Shown: in pieces, positions 14,569-15,153 of the stretch | How positions within the stretch are numbered: the first letter of the stretch is position 1 | Layout of the letters: each line of letters begins with the position of its first letter | DNA from: an uncultured Opitutales bacterium | Lineage (GTDB): Bacteria; Verrucomicrobiota; Verrucomicrobiia; Opitutales; Intestinicryptomonadaceae | DNA length: 15,153 nucleotides | NCBI GenBank assembly: GCA_900545715.1 | Contig: URAJ01000052.1 | Coordinates: 1-15,153, forward strand | Direction of reading: 5' to 3' | Program-made: the position numbers and the translations under genes | The notes under the pieces: model-generated | What the model was told of the DNA's origin: nothing | Databases searched by the model: none | Seen by the model: the letters and a program-made list of their open reading frames with translations, nothing else

Positions 14569-15003
14569 ATGCAAATAATCGCCACATTGATACCGGCACA
14601 CCCGAACCTCGAGCAGATGCTTATGTTTTCTGCGGTAGGGTTTTTGGTTGTGATTTTCGTTCTGATGTTCTTGTCGTATATGACTTCATTCATCGGAATG
14701 TTTTTTGCAATGAAAGAAAAGGGAAAAGCAGCTCCGGCAAAACCGGCCGCCGCCCCTAAAAAATCTGATATCCCCGAGGATCATGCGTTCGCGATTTCCG
14801 CGGCGGTGGCGTCGGTGCTCCCCGAATTGAAGGACGAAAGGGCCGAATTGCTCGCCGTAATCTCGGCGGCGGCAGCTGTCGCAATAGAGGAGGAATGCCG
14901 CGTTGTCTCGATAAAGCTTGCGCCGCCGGACATGGCTTTTGCAAGGCAGGGAAGAATGCAGATTTTCGCGTCTAAAAATTACATACCCACTAAATTCAAT
15001 TAA
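14569..15003 (+). CDS. Decarboxylase small membrane subunit, OadG/MmdD-like
   Basis: The gamma/delta subunit of Na+-pumping decarboxylases is a single-span protein that holds the carboxyltransferase, biotin carrier and membrane pump together. The 144-residue product has one N-terminal span (MLMFSAVGFLVVIFVLMFLSYM), a Lys/Ala/Pro linker (KGKAAPAKPAAAPKK), a helical domain common to longer OadG-like proteins (HAFAISAAVASVLPEL...), and a C-terminal GRMQIFASKNYIP typical of this group. The start has AAAGGA (14556-14561) 7 bases upstream of the ATG. It is fourth in the run mce-mmdA-hairpin-this gene-biotin carrier. Function is inferred from topology, motif and context; small subunits of this type diverge quickly. 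Confidence 0.85.
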   Translation: MQIIATLIPAHPNLEQMLMFSAVGFLVVIFVLMFLSYMTSFIGMFFAMKEKGKAAPAKPAAAPKKSDIPEDHAFAISAAVASVLPELKDERAELLAVISAAAAVAIEEECRVVSIKLAPPDMAFARQGRMQIFASKNYIPTKFN

Positions 15004-15016
15004 AAAGGAACTATTT

Positions 15017-15153
15017 ATGAAAAAGTTACGCATAACGGTAGAAGGTAAAACATACGAAGTCGAAGTTGAAATACTCGGCTCGAGAATAGCGTCAGTTGCT
15101 CCCGCGGCGGCTCCCGCGGCAGCTCCTGCGCCGGTGGCGACCGCTCCGGTTTC
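15017..15153 (+). CDS. mmdC: Biotin carboxyl carrier protein of the decarboxylase (3' partial)
   Basis: Only the first 45 codons are inside the window. They read MKKLRITVEGKTYEVEVEIL, the standard start of gamma-type biotin carriers (MmdC, OadA C-terminus, PycB type), followed by an Ala/Pro-rich flexible linker (APAAAPAAAPAPVATAPV). The biotinyl domain with its Met-Lys-Met motif would lie beyond the right edge. The ribosome site AAGGA (15005-15009) is 7 bases before the ATG at 15017, and the gap from the preceding stop is 13 bp. Gene order predicts that the Na+-pump subunit (MmdB/OadB) follows soon after. Confidence 0.85.
   Translation, partial: MKKLRITVEGKTYEVEVEILGSRIASVAPAAAPAAAPAPVATAPV

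Overview
The window is bacterial chromosome of moderate G+C with tightly packed genes and mixed strands. No phage, transposon, CRISPR, rRNA or tRNA gene was recognised. The combination of a Pro/Ala-repeat IF2 N-terminus, a vSGLT-like sugar symporter, a Gfo/Idh/MocA protein with a Tat-like leader, and a methylmalonyl-CoA decarboxylase operon fits an anaerobic member of the PVC group (Verrucomicrobiota or a relative). That placement is inference, not proof.

Layout. (1) 2-5214, plus strand: the translation/RNA-processing operon infB (5' end outside the window), rbfA, a DHH/DHHA1 phosphoesterase (nrnA-like), truB and ribF. Spacing is short and Shine-Dalgarno sequences are largely absent. (2) 5302-6507, plus strand: an unrecognised secreted protein with STN-like beta-alpha-beta segments. 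Its predicted promoter sits almost on the start codon. (3) 6508-7158: a T-rich non-coding gap between convergent genes, with a repeated 14-mer, an inverted repeat and a clear minus-strand terminator. (4) 7159-9192, minus strand: a Na+/sugar symporter with most vSGLT substrate-binding residues and an extra loop of about 100 residues. (5) 9250-9794: a gap holding a degenerate array of roughly 12-bp repeats, bounded by the terminator of the next gene. (6) 9795-11096, minus strand: an exported-type Gfo/Idh/MocA oxidoreductase. (7) 11251-11928, plus strand: a multi-pass membrane protein of unknown function, divergent from (6) and ended by a strong terminator. (8) 12328-15153, plus strand: methylmalonyl-CoA epimerase, carboxyltransferase (MmdA), the small membrane subunit (OadG/MmdD-like) and the start of the biotin carrier (MmdC-like). 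This operon runs off the right edge.

How the genes work together. Region 1 is housekeeping: translation initiation, 30S maturation, tRNA modification, nanoRNA turnover and flavin cofactors. Region 8 encodes the end of the succinate-to-propionate route: the epimerase interconverts methylmalonyl-CoA epimers, and the biotin-dependent complex decarboxylates the substrate and pumps Na+. Region 4 could spend that Na+ gradient on sugar uptake, which would couple the two; this link is inferred. The least explained parts are the 12-bp repeat array, the STN-like secreted protein, the orphan membrane protein and the hairpin inside the mmd operon.
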